Assembly (NCBI RefSeq): GCF_000807925.1
Contig: NZ_JRVC01000028.1
Coordinates: forward strand, 1 to 54,224
Direction of reading: 5' to 3'
Source of the DNA: Novosphingobium subterraneum
GTDB taxonomy: Bacteria; Pseudomonadota; Alphaproteobacteria; Sphingomonadales; Sphingomonadaceae
DNA length: 54,224 nt
Under the pieces are notes generated by a model. That model saw only the letters and a program-made list of their open reading frames with translations, was not told the origin of the DNA and did no database searches. Of this stretch, positions 1 through 7,607 are shown piece after piece. A program made the position numbers and the translations under genes. Within the stretch, counting starts at the first letter, position 1. Each line of letters starts with the position of its first letter.

Positions 1-1
1 A

Positions 2-2398
2 ACCCCCACACCGGGGAAAAAAGACCCCCCGCCGGGCCGCGCGCCGCCTCCGCCGCCATCGGCCAGCCGCGAAACCCGCCAGGAAATGCAGGCTCGCCTG
101 CTGCGCGAAGCCGAGGAAGCCCGCCTCGCTGCGCTGGAAGCGGCGAACCGTCGCGAGCAGGAAGAAAAGCTCAAGGCGATCGAGGAAGAGCGTCGCCGCG
201 CCGAGGAAAAGGCCAAGGCTGAAGCGGCACCCGCACCTGCGCCAGAGCCGACCCCGGAACCGGAAGCTGCGCCTACTCCTGCGCCCACGCCAGTGGCGAC
301 GCCTGAAGTGGCCAAGCAGCCGGAAGCCGCGCCTGCTCCGGTCGAAGCCAAGGCTGCCGAGCCGAAGGCAGAGGAAGCCGCGCCGGTAATCCCGGCACCG
401 CGCCGCTTTACCCCGGTTGCCTCGCCCGCGCCGATCAAGCGTCCCGAGCCTGCTGCGAAGAAGCCCGCCGCCAATCCGCGCGATCGCAAGACCGAGGACC
501 GTCGTGGCGGCAAGCTGACCGTTACGCGCGCGCTCAACGAGGACGAAGGTGCACGCGCCCGTTCGCTCGCTGCGCTGAAGCGTGCCCGAGAAAAGGAACG
601 CCGTGCGCACTTCGCCGGCCAGTCGCAGCCGCGGGAAAAGCAGGTTCGCGACGTGGTCGTGCCTGATGCGATCACCGTGCAGGAGCTGGCGAACCGCATG
701 GCCGAAAAGGCTGCGGACCTCGTCAAGGCGCTGTTCAAGATGGGCATGATGGTCACCATCAACCAGACCATCGACCAGGATACCGCCGAACTGCTCGTCA
801 CCGAATTCGGCCACAACATCCAGCGCGTGAGCGACAGCGACGCCGATATCGATACGTCCTCGGACGTTGACGCCGAGGACACGCTGCAGGCGCGTCCGCC
901 GGTGGTGACGATCATGGGTCACGTCGACCACGGCAAGACCTCGCTGCTCGACGCCTTGCGCGGCACCGACGTGGTGCGCGGCGAAGCCGGCGGCATCACG
1001 CAGCACATCGGTGCATACCAGATCAAGACCAAGGGCGGTGAGTTCATCACCTTCCTCGACACCCCGGGCCACGAGGCCTTCACTGAAATGCGCATGCGCG
1101 GCGCCAATGTCACCGACATCGTCATTCTGGTGGTTGCTGGTGACGATGGGCTCATGCCGCAGACGATCGAGGCGATCAACCACACCAAGGCGGCCGGCGT
1201 GCCGATGATTGTGGCGATCACCAAGTCGGACAAGCCCGAATTCAATCCGCAGAAGATCCGCGAGCGCCTGCTCGAGCACGAGATCATCGTCGAGGCGATG
1301 TCGGGCGACGTGCAGGACGTGGAAGTGTCGGCCAAGTCCGGCGCGGGCCTTGACGAGCTGATCGAGAAGATCCTGCTGCAGGCAGAACTGCTCGAACTGA
1401 AGGCGAACCCGGATCGCGCAGCGGAAGCCACCGTGATCGAGGCCAAGCTGGACAAGGGCAAGGGTCCGCTTGCGACCGTGCTGGTCAATCGCGGCACGCT
1501 CAAGGTCGGGGACATCCTCGTGGTCGGCACCCAGTCGGGCCGCGTCCGCGCCATGCTGGACGACAAGGGTCGTCAGGTGAAGGCGGCGGGCCCGTCGCTG
1601 CCGGTCGAAGTGCTCGGCATCGGCGGCGTGCCGATGGCCGGTGACACGCTGACCGTGGTCGAAAGCGAAGCCCGTGCCCGTGAAGTGGCGGCGTACCGCC
1701 AGGAACGCGCTACCGCCAAGCGCACCGTGCAGGCGCCTGCCAGCCTCGAAAATATGTTCTCTGCGCTGGCCGCGAAGAACACGGTCATCGAGTATCCGCT
1801 GGTTGTCCGTGCCGACGTGCAGGGTTCGGTCGAAGCAATTGTCAACGCGCTGAACAAGATCTCGACCGACGAGATCAAGGTGCGCATCCTGCAGTCCGGC
1901 GTGGGCGCCATCACCGAAGGCGACGTCAACCTGGCGCAGGCCAGCGGCGCGCCGATCGTGGGCTTCAACGTCCGTCCGAACGCCAAGGCGCGCGAGCTGA
2001 TCGAGCGCAACAAGGTGCGGATGAAGTACTTCGACGTGATCTATCAGCTCACCGACGACATTCGTTCGGAAATGGCGGGCGAGTTGGGTCCGGAGGCGAT
2101 CGAAACGGTCGTCGGCCGCGCCGAGGTCAAGGAAGTCTTCCCGGCGGGCAAGAAGGACAAGGCAGCCGGTCTGCTCGTGGTCGAAGGCGTCATCCGCAAG
2201 GGTCTGCATGCACGCCTCACGCGCAGCGACGTCATTGTCAGCCGCACGACCATCGCCTCGCTGCGCCGCTTCAAGGACGACGTGCCGGAAGTCCGCGCAG
2301 GCCTGGAATGCGGCGTGCTGTTGCAGGACACGAACGACATCAAGGCTGGCGACCAGCTGGAAGTCTTCGAAGTCGAGATGCGCGATCGTACGCTCTGA
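2..2398 (+). CDS. infB: Translation initiation factor IF-2 (5' end missing)
   Basis: GTPase that delivers initiator fMet-tRNA to the 30S subunit and promotes subunit joining. The frame is open from base 2 to the stop at 2398 (798 residues visible), so the true start lies before the window; the ATG at 86 is internal. The visible N-terminus is a low-complexity Ala/Pro/Glu coiled-coil linker typical of alphaproteobacterial IF-2. It is followed by an IF2_N domain (about 668-840), the G domain with GHVDHGKT (around 913-940), DTPGHEAF and a TKSDKP motif matching the G4 box, and then domains II-IV. Conservation is unambiguous from base ~60 onward. The first ~40 bases are homopolymer-rich and may contain assembly errors. 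Confidence 0.97.
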   Translation, partial: TPTPGKKDPPPGRAPPPPPSASRETRQEMQARLLREAEEARLAALEAANRREQEEKLKAIEEERRRAEEKAKAEAAPAPAPEPTPEPEAAPTPAPTPVATPEVAKQPEAAPAPVEAKAAEPKAEEAAPVIPAPRRFTPVASPAPIKRPEPAAKKPAANPRDRKTEDRRGGKLTVTRALNEDEGARARSLAALKRAREKERRAHFAGQSQPREKQVRDVVVPDAITVQELANRMAEKAADLVKALFKMGMMVTINQTIDQDTAELLVTEFGHNIQRVSDSDADIDTSSDVDAEDTLQARPPVVTIMGHVDHGKTSLLDALRGTDVVRGEAGGITQHIGAYQIKTKGGEFITFLDTPGHEAFTEMRMRGANVTDIVILVVAGDDGLMPQTIEAINHTKAAGVPMIVAITKSDKPEFNPQKIRERLLEHEIIVEAMSGDVQDVEVSAKSGAGLDELIEKILLQAELLELKANPDRAAEATVIEAKLDKGKGPLATVLVNRGTLKVGDILVVGTQSGRVRAMLDDKGRQVKAAGPSLPVEVLGIGGVPMAGDTLTVVESEARAREVAAYRQERATAKRTVQAPASLENMFSALAAKNTVIEYPLVVRADVQGSVEAIVNALNKISTDEIKVRILQSGVGAITEGDVNLAQASGAPIVGFNVRPNAKARELIERNKVRMKYFDVIYQLTDDIRSEMAGELGPEAIETVVGRAEVKEVFPAGKKDKAAGLLVVEGVIRKGLHARLTRSDVIVSRTTIASLRRFKDDVPEVRAGLECGVLLQDTNDIKAGDQLEVFEVEMRDRTL

Positions 2399-2407
2399 TG
2401 ATGTAAG

Positions 2408-2446
2408 GGGATGCTTCGTCCGCCTTCAGGGGTGGCGGGGCATCCT
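2408..2446 (+). terminator. Possible infB 3' stem-loop
   Basis: Ten bases after the infB stop, GGATGC pairs with GCATCC and an inner CCGCC pairs with GGCGG. No clear T-run follows, so this could be a weak or factor-assisted terminator or a processing hairpin. Confidence 0.35.
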
Positions 2447-2563
2447 GCCATTCTGGCGGCAGTCTGACTAGTCAATAGTTTCGAAAGCACAAGACTAGGG
2501 TCACACAGGTCTTGTTCCAAAAACGCCTTTCCGAGGTCGCTACCGGCGACAGAACGGGAGGTG

Positions 2564-2671
2564 ATGTTTTTGAAATTGGATACCGTAGTGATTCTGGTTC
2601 TCGGCGTGGCCACGTTGATCGTGGGGCTCGTCGGACTGGTGATCAAGCTCATCGAGCTTGGCCGCAAGTAA
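2564..2671 (+). CDS. Small hydrophobic peptide, candidate type I toxin (holin-like/Fst-like)
   Basis: A 35-codon ORF preceded by a strong ribosome binding site (GGGAGGTG directly before the ATG). The product begins MFLKLDTVVILVLGVATL and ends LIKLIELGRK-like: a short N-terminus, one central hydrophobic helix of about 22 residues and a basic tail. This is the architecture of the small membrane toxins of the Fst/TxpA/holin-like type. Two stem-loops follow (2680-2705 and 2718-2743). The 11-mer ACCGTAGTGAT in its 5' coding region (2582-2592) recurs at 2770-2780, where an opposing promoter can be drawn. The toxin role is an inference from architecture; I know of this family mainly from Firmicutes. 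It could also be an unrelated small membrane protein. Confidence 0.55.
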   Translation: MFLKLDTVVILVLGVATLIVGLVGLVIKLIELGRK

Positions 2672-2679
2672 AACCAGTG

Positions 2680-2705
2680 CGGGGGTGCTGTAGCAGCGGC
2701 ACCCC
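2680..2705 (+). terminator. Stem-loop downstream of the small toxin-like ORF
   Basis: GGGGGTGC pairs perfectly with GCACCCCC eight bases after the small ORF stop, with a ~10-base loop and no T-run. It could protect or help terminate the short transcript. Confidence 0.5.
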
Positions 2706-2707
2706 CA

Positions 2708-2780
2708 ATACAGAAAGAACCCGGACGTAGCAGCGTCCGGGTTCCGGGATGGTGATTGTGAAATCAGCAACCGTAGTGAT
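2708..2780 (-). ncRNA. Candidate antisense RNA (antitoxin) converging on the small ORF
   Basis: On the minus strand TTGCAA (2814-2809) and TATCAG (2792-2787), 16 bases apart, resemble a -35/-10 pair and predict a start near 2780. Transcription leftward would yield ~70 nt ending at a perfect 10-bp hairpin (AACCCGGACG with CGTCCGGGTT, 2718-2743) followed by CTTTCTGT. Its 5' end would contain the complement of ACCGTAGTGAT, which also occurs in the toxin reading frame (2582-2592). This mimics the shared direct repeats of par-type (RNAI/RNAII) loci. No transcript data are available; this is inferred. Confidence 0.4.
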
Positions 2781-2829
2781 CCGCTGCTGATAGCACATTT
2801 GCTCTAAATTGCAAGAACGGCCCCCTGCC

Positions 2830-3366
2830 ATGACCCGCTATGTCGCCCTGTTCGGATCCATCAACGTCGGCGGTAATCGCGTGACGATGGCGGATCTGCG
2901 CTGGGCGTTCGAGCGGGAAGGGCTGACCGGGCTGGAGACCGTGGTCGCCAGTGGCAACCTGCTGTTCGACTATGACGATCGTCCGCTGGATGGCCTTGAA
3001 GACCTGTTCGCGCACGTCATGCTGGAGCGGTTCGACATCAAGAGCTTTGTCGCGGTGCGCGATCGGGCAGCAATCGCACAAGCGGTGGAGGGCAATCCCT
3101 TTACCGGCATCGGCAAGGACAATCTGGTCCACACGCTGTTCCTCGAACGTCAGCCCGACCAGGCAGCTTTCGACAAGCTGGCAGCCGACCAGGCGATGCG
3201 CGGTCTCGAGAAACTGGCAATCGGCGAGCGCAGCATCTATATCGATTTCGTAAGCAGCGTGGCCGAAAGCAAGCTGACGAGCGCCTTCATCGAGCGCCGT
3301 CTTGGTTGCCGGGGCACCGCGCGCAACGTGCGATCGATTGCACGCATCCTTTCGAAGATGAGTTAG
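2830..3366 (+). CDS. DUF1697 family protein
   Basis: A 178-residue protein starting MTRYVALFGSINVGGNR, the hallmark N-terminus of DUF1697. These are small cytosolic proteins of unknown function with a repeated ferredoxin-like fold. The length is normal for the family. I chose the ATG at 2830; an upstream in-frame TTG at 2809 is not needed. It ends three bases before the TTG start of rbfA, so the two may be co-transcribed. Confidence 0.85.
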   Translation: MTRYVALFGSINVGGNRVTMADLRWAFEREGLTGLETVVASGNLLFDYDDRPLDGLEDLFAHVMLERFDIKSFVAVRDRAAIAQAVEGNPFTGIGKDNLVHTLFLERQPDQAAFDKLAADQAMRGLEKLAIGERSIYIDFVSSVAESKLTSAFIERRLGCRGTARNVRSIARILSKMS

Positions 3367-3368
3367 AA

Positions 3369-3767
3369 TTGGCCAAGTTTCAAACCTCCCCAGAAACCCG
3401 TTCCGTCCGCCTGCTGAAGGTGGGTGAGCAGGTGCGCCATATCCTGTCGGAGCTGCTGACGCGGCAGGAAGTGCATGACGACGTTCTTTCGGCGCATACC
3501 GTTTCGGTCACCGAAGTGCGCATGTCGCCTGACTTGCGCCATGCCACGGTGTTCATCAAGGCGCTGCTGGGTGAGGACGAGGAGATCGTCCTCAAGGCAC
3601 TGCGCACCAATACCGCGTTCTTCCAGCGCGAAGTGGCGCAGCGGCTGCGGCTAAAGTACGCGGCGCGACTGAAGTTCCTGCCTGACGAGAGTTTTGACGA
3701 AGCAAGCCGGATCGAGCAGCTGCTGAGCGACCCGAAAGTGCGGCGCGATCTCGACGCCGAGGATTGA
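3369..3767 (+). CDS. rbfA: Ribosome-binding factor A
   Basis: A KH-fold factor that matures the 5' end of 16S rRNA in the 30S subunit. The product (132 residues) has the family core RSVRLLKVGEQVRHILSELL and the VTEVRMSPDLRHATVFI strand region. The family begins at MAKFQ..., which here corresponds to a TTG codon at 3369, three bases after the DUF1697 stop. No ATG fits without running back into the preceding gene. The local RBS is weak. The infB...rbfA...truB...rpsO...pnp order matches the usual bacterial translation/RNA-decay gene neighbourhood, here interrupted by several unrelated genes. Confidence 0.93.
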   Translation: MAKFQTSPETRSVRLLKVGEQVRHILSELLTRQEVHDDVLSAHTVSVTEVRMSPDLRHATVFIKALLGEDEEIVLKALRTNTAFFQREVAQRLRLKYAARLKFLPDESFDEASRIEQLLSDPKVRRDLDAED

Positions 3768-3770
3768 GCT

Positions 3771-4361
3771 TCAGGCCGGGACCATCTGCGCATTGATGGT
3801 GATCGTGACGGACTTCGACACGATCAGGCGATAGGCATTCATTCCGAAATCCGTGCGGTCGATCCTGGTCCGCCCCGAAAGGCGGATTGCCTCGCGCCTG
3901 GTGGCCTTGGCAGGTGGTGCGGCGAAACTCACGTTCAGCGTGGTCGGGCGGGTGACGCCCTTTGCGGTCAGTTCGCCACTGACGACCGCCGTGACCGGCC
4001 CGGTCATCGCCATCGAACGGCCGATGAAACGGACCTGCGGGTGTTGTTCGACATCGAAGAAGTCCGGCCCTTTCAGACGTTTGAGCGTGACGGAATCTCC
4101 GGCCTGTAGCGCCGTCGCATCGAGCGTCACATCGAGCTTCACGTTGTCGAGATGCGCTGGGTCCAGTTCGATCCCGCCGGTGATGGCGGGAAAACGCGCG
4201 GTCTTGCTGGCGATGCCGAAGAAGCCGACGCGGGCGTGGACTTCGCTGTGTGGGGCGTCGATGCGGTAGCGCAGCTTCTGCGGTGGGGCGTTGCCGAGCA
4301 GGACCAATGTCGCGGCGGCGCTGGCCAGTGCGCTGATGATCCGTCGAGTTTTCCTGCGCAT
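3771..4361 (-). CDS. YceI family periplasmic protein
   Basis: A 196-residue exported protein with an Arg-rich start and hydrophobic signal segment (MRRKTRRIISALASAAATLVL), then a YceI lipocalin-like beta-barrel: YRIDAPHSEVHARVGFFG near the N-terminus and the terminal strand VSKSVTITINAQMVPA. YceI proteins bind isoprenoid-type lipids; the ligand here is unknown. I prefer the ATG at 4361 over 4421 because the signal peptide begins there and the longer form would overlap tdk. It converges on rbfA with 3 bp between stops and diverges from tdk. Confidence 0.85.
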   Translation of the reverse strand: MRRKTRRIISALASAAATLVLLGNAPPQKLRYRIDAPHSEVHARVGFFGIASKTARFPAITGGIELDPAHLDNVKLDVTLDATALQAGDSVTLKRLKGPDFFDVEQHPQVRFIGRSMAMTGPVTAVVSGELTAKGVTRPTTLNVSFAAPPAKATRREAIRLSGRTRIDRTDFGMNAYRLIVSKSVTITINAQMVPA

Positions 4362-4413
4362 TGGTCGGCGATCCCTCTGGCAATCCAGAACGTGGTGCTT
4401 ATGGCTGTGCGCG

Positions 4414-5004
4414 ATGGCCAAGCTCTATTTCTACTACGCCAGCATGAACGCCGGCAAATCGACCAATCTTCTGCAGGCGGACTTCAACTACCGCGAGCGA
4501 GGGATGGCCACGATGCTGTGGACTGCGGCATTGGATGACCGGGGCGGCGCCAAGGGGCAAGACTTTGCCATCGAAAGCCGCATCGGCCTTCATGCCGAGG
4601 CCCATCGTTTCGATCATGCTACCGACCTGTGGGGAGCGGTGAAAGCTGCCCATGTGGTACAGCCGCTGTCTTGCGTGCTGGTGGACGAGGCGCAGTTCCT
4701 GTCCAAGGCACAGGTCTGGCAACTGGCGCGGATTGCCGACGAGGCAGGGGTGCCGGTGCTGTGCTATGGCCTGCGCACCGATTTTCAGGGCGAGTTGTTC
4801 GAAGGGGCGGCAGCGCTGCTCGGCATTGCGGACTCGCTGGTGGAATTGAAAGCGGTCTGCCACTGCGGGCGCAAGGCGACAATGAACCTGCGCGTGGACG
4901 AAAGCGGTGCAGCGGTGCGGGCAGGGGCGCAGACGGAGATCGGCGGGAACGACCGCTATGTTGCGCTGTGTCGCAAGCACTTTTCGGAGGCGATGGGGGC
5001 ATGA
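4414..5004 (+). CDS. tdk: Thymidine kinase
   Basis: Phosphorylates thymidine to dTMP in pyrimidine salvage. The product of 196 residues has the type II P-loop YYASMNAGKST (about residues 7-17), the Walker B-like LVDEAQFL, the lasso loop after YGLRTDF, and zinc-binding cysteines in VCHCGRKAT with a partner Cys/His near CRKH at the C-terminus. The start at 4414 gives the canonical MAKLYFYYASMNAGKS. Its stop overlaps the ATG of the acetyltransferase (ATGA), implying translational coupling. Confidence 0.96.
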   Translation: MAKLYFYYASMNAGKSTNLLQADFNYRERGMATMLWTAALDDRGGAKGQDFAIESRIGLHAEAHRFDHATDLWGAVKAAHVVQPLSCVLVDEAQFLSKAQVWQLARIADEAGVPVLCYGLRTDFQGELFEGAAALLGIADSLVELKAVCHCGRKATMNLRVDESGAAVRAGAQTEIGGNDRYVALCRKHFSEAMGA

Positions 5005-5552
5005 GCGGAGATGGACTGTACGTGAGGCTCGCCGATGGCGACTTGCGGCTCGAGCCGCTGCGCGAGGATCATCGCGAGGGCCTGCGGCGGGCTTGTGCTC
5101 AGGATGACGAGATCTGGGACGTCTATCCTTTCAGCTATCGGGGCGATGCTTTCGATCCGCAATTCGATAGCCTGCTGAACTCTGCGCCGCAGCGGCGGCC
5201 CTATGCTGTCTTTTCGGGCGAGGTGCTGGTCGGCATGACGGCGTGGATCGAACATGGCGCGCCGGGTTGGTCGATCGAGATCGGCAACAGCTATATCGTG
5301 CCGTCGGTTCGCGGCACCGGCCTCAACGGACGGCTTAAGCGGCTGATGATTGACCACGCCTTTGCTTGTGGGCTGGAGCGCGTGGCGTTCAAGGTGGATA
5401 CGATGAACCTGCGCAGTCAGGCTGCGGTCAGGAAGGTTGGCGGAGTGCAGGAAGGCGTGATGCGGCACGAGCGTCGGACGTGGACGGGCCGTTTGCGCGA
5501 TACCGTGCTGTTTTCGATCCTGCGTCACGACTGGATGAGCAAGACGAAATGA
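5001..5552 (+). CDS. GNAT family N-acetyltransferase (RimJ/RimL-like)
   Basis: A 183-residue cytosolic protein with GNAT features: N-terminal LRLEPLREDH, a central beta-bulge region ending SIEIGNSYIVPSVRGTGLNGRLKRLMI (acetyl-CoA-binding motif A) and C-terminal VRKVGGVQEGVMR. This arrangement is typical of RimJ/RimL-like enzymes that acetylate protein N-termini or small molecules; the substrate cannot be told. It overlaps tdk upstream and the M50 protease gene downstream (ATGA at 5549-5552). Confidence 0.88.
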   Translation: MSGDGLYVRLADGDLRLEPLREDHREGLRRACAQDDEIWDVYPFSYRGDAFDPQFDSLLNSAPQRRPYAVFSGEVLVGMTAWIEHGAPGWSIEIGNSYIVPSVRGTGLNGRLKRLMIDHAFACGLERVAFKVDTMNLRSQAAVRKVGGVQEGVMRHERRTWTGRLRDTVLFSILRHDWMSKTK

Positions 5553-6256
5553 ACCCCGAAGGTCTGGTCTGGCAGATTGCCACGATCGCAATTCCCATGA
5601 TCCTGGCGATCGTGTTCCACGAGGTGGCCCATGGCTGGGTGGCGCGGGCGTTGGGCGATCCGACGGCGGCGGAGCAGAAGCGGCTGAGCCTCAATCCGCT
5701 GCGCCATGTCGATCCATTCGGGACGATCATTCTGCCCGGGCTGCTGAAGCTGAGCGGGGCGCCGGTATTCGGCTGGGCCAAGCCGGTGCCTGTGGACTTT
5801 CGCCGCTTGCGCAATCCGCGCTGGGGCATGGTGCTGGTGGCGGCTGCGGGGCCGCTCACCAATTTCGTGCTTGCCTTGATTGCCGCCATCGGGCTGGGCC
5901 TGCTGGTGCGGGCAACGGACGGCATGGCCGAGCCGGGGCTGGGGGCGCTGTTCCTTTCGGACAACCTGCGCAACTTCCTGATCGTGAATCTTTTCCTCGG
6001 CGCGTTCAATTTGCTGCCTATTCCGCCGTTCGATGGGTCGCGCATCGTGATGGGCGTGCTGCCCGCCCCACTGGCACGCGTCTATGGCAAGATTGAGCCT
6101 TACGGTTTGCTGGTGGTGTTCGCGTTCCTCGTGATCCTGCCGTACTTCTGGCCGGAGCTGCATCTGGTGCAGCGGCTGATCGGGCCACCGGTGGAATGGT
6201 TCGGACAGCACCTTGCCAGACTGGCGACGCTGGTTGCCGGGCCTGAGCCGCTCTGA
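5549..6256 (+). CDS. M50 site-2 protease homologue
   Basis: A 235-residue integral membrane zinc metalloprotease of the short S2P/M50 type. FHEVAHGW (about residues 24-31) supplies the HEXXH zinc site in the first membrane helix, and NLLPIPPFDGSRI supplies the third ligand (Asp). Four to five hydrophobic segments are visible. The ATG overlaps the upstream stop. Short S2P members of this kind lack PDZ domains and their substrates are mostly unknown; this one is distinct from RseP. Confidence 0.9.
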   Translation: MNPEGLVWQIATIAIPMILAIVFHEVAHGWVARALGDPTAAEQKRLSLNPLRHVDPFGTIILPGLLKLSGAPVFGWAKPVPVDFRRLRNPRWGMVLVAAAGPLTNFVLALIAAIGLGLLVRATDGMAEPGLGALFLSDNLRNFLIVNLFLGAFNLLPIPPFDGSRIVMGVLPAPLARVYGKIEPYGLLVVFAFLVILPYFWPELHLVQRLIGPPVEWFGQHLARLATLVAGPEPL

Positions 6257-6258
6257 CC

Positions 6259-7170
6259 ATGGTTGATGGCTGGATCATTCTCGACAAGCCGCTCGAACTC
6301 GGCTCGACGCAGGGCGTGGCGGCGGTGAAGCGCAACCTGCGGGCGGCGGGGTTCGGCAAGTGCAAGGTGGGCCATGGCGGCACGCTTGACCCGCTGGCGA
6401 CCGGCGTTTTGCCCATTGCCATCGGCGAGGCTACCAAGCTGTGCGGCCGAATGCTCGATGCGAGCAAGGTCTATGCCTTCACGGTGCGTTTCGGTGAGGA
6501 ATCGGACACGCTCGACCTTGAGGGCAAGATCGTGGCGACAAGCGACGTCCGGCCTTCCTGGCAACAGATCAAGGCAGTGCTGCCGCGCTTTACCGGCCCG
6601 ATTTCGCAGGTTCCGCCCGCCTATTCAGCGCTGATGGTCGATGGTGAACGTGCCTATGACCTTGCGCGCAAGGGCGAGACGTTCGAGCTGAAATCGCGTG
6701 ATGTGGTGATCCGCTCGCTGGTTGCCGAACCTGTTGCAGATCCGGCGCGGGTTGAAGAACTGACCCTGACTGCCCATGTATCGAAAGGAACGTACATCCG
6801 CAGTCTGGCGCGCGACATTGCCCGCGCGCTCGGCACCGTGGGGCATGTTACCATGCTGCGCCGCCTGAAGGCCGGGCCGTTCGAAATTGCCCAGGCGATT
6901 TCGCTGGACAAATTGAACGATGTGGGTAAAGGCGCGCCCCTTGAACACATACTCTTGCCGCTGGAGGCAGGGCTGGTCGACATCCCGGCTCTCTCCCTCG
7001 ATCCCGAGCAGGCAAGGGCGGTCCGCCAGGGCCGCGTTCTGGCGGGATTGCCCTTCGAGGACGGGCTTTACTGGGCGAGGGCCGGATCTGTTCCGGTCGC
7101 GCTGGTGGAGCTTTCGGGCGGAAGCCTGAAGGTCCAGAGGGGCTTCAATCTGAAGGATGTCGCGGAGTAG
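6259..7170 (+). CDS. truB: tRNA pseudouridine(55) synthase
   Basis: Makes pseudouridine 55 in the T loop of tRNAs. The 303-residue product starts MVDGWIILDKP, carries the catalytic Asp44 in GHGGTLDPLATGVLP, and has VPPAYSALMVDGERAYDLAR and YIRSLARDIA. The length fits the family. It starts 2 bp after the M50 gene and ends 5 bp before rpsO, in keeping with the conserved truB-rpsO-pnp order. Confidence 0.97.
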   Translation: MVDGWIILDKPLELGSTQGVAAVKRNLRAAGFGKCKVGHGGTLDPLATGVLPIAIGEATKLCGRMLDASKVYAFTVRFGEESDTLDLEGKIVATSDVRPSWQQIKAVLPRFTGPISQVPPAYSALMVDGERAYDLARKGETFELKSRDVVIRSLVAEPVADPARVEELTLTAHVSKGTYIRSLARDIARALGTVGHVTMLRRLKAGPFEIAQAISLDKLNDVGKGAPLEHILLPLEAGLVDIPALSLDPEQARAVRQGRVLAGLPFEDGLYWARAGSVPVALVELSGGSLKVQRGFNLKDVAE

Positions 7171-7175
7171 AATAC

Positions 7176-7445
7176 ATGTCGATTACCGCAGAAAAGAAGC
7201 AGGAAGTCATTGCCGCTCACGCTCGCGCCGAAGGCGACACCGGTTCGCCGGAAGTCCAGGTCGCGATCCTGACCAGCCGCATCCAGACGCTGACCGAGCA
7301 CTTCAAGTCCAACCACAAGGACAACCACTCGCGTCGCGGCTTGCTGATGATGGTCAACAAGCGTCGTTCGCTGCTCGACTACCTGAAGAAGAAGGACGTG
7401 GGTCGTTACAACGACCTGATCCAGAAGCTCGGTCTTCGCAAGTAA
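7176..7445 (+). CDS. rpsO: 30S ribosomal protein S15
   Basis: 89 residues, the standard length. MSITAEKKQEVIAAHA and DTGSPEVQVAILTSRI are diagnostic, as is the LLDYLKKKDVGRYNDLIQKLGLRK tail region. It binds 16S rRNA in the platform. Followed by a strong intrinsic terminator and then pnp. Confidence 0.98.
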   Translation: MSITAEKKQEVIAAHARAEGDTGSPEVQVAILTSRIQTLTEHFKSNHKDNHSRRGLLMMVNKRRSLLDYLKKKDVGRYNDLIQKLGLRK

Positions 7446-7453
7446 CCAAGCGG

Positions 7454-7482
7454 AGCGGCCCCAAGCGGGCCGCTTTTGCTTT
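7454..7482 (+). terminator. Intrinsic terminator after rpsO
   Basis: AGCGGCCC pairs with GGGCCGCT around a five-base loop, followed by TTTTGCTTT. It begins nine bases after the rpsO stop. Confidence 0.85.
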
Positions 7483-7607
7483 CTGGCGTCCTCGCAATTC
7501 GGCGAGGTGCCTCCGGGGCAAGACAAACGGCCCCACACCGGACCGGGACGGCATTCCCCGGCAGCAAACCCCGTTCGCAATAGGGCGCGCGGGCTGAAGG
7601 ATGTAAA

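Noticed and set aside
1..40. Proline-rich odd sequence at the very start
   Set aside because: Homopolymer-rich contig edge; treated as infB upstream coding of doubtful quality, not as a separate feature.
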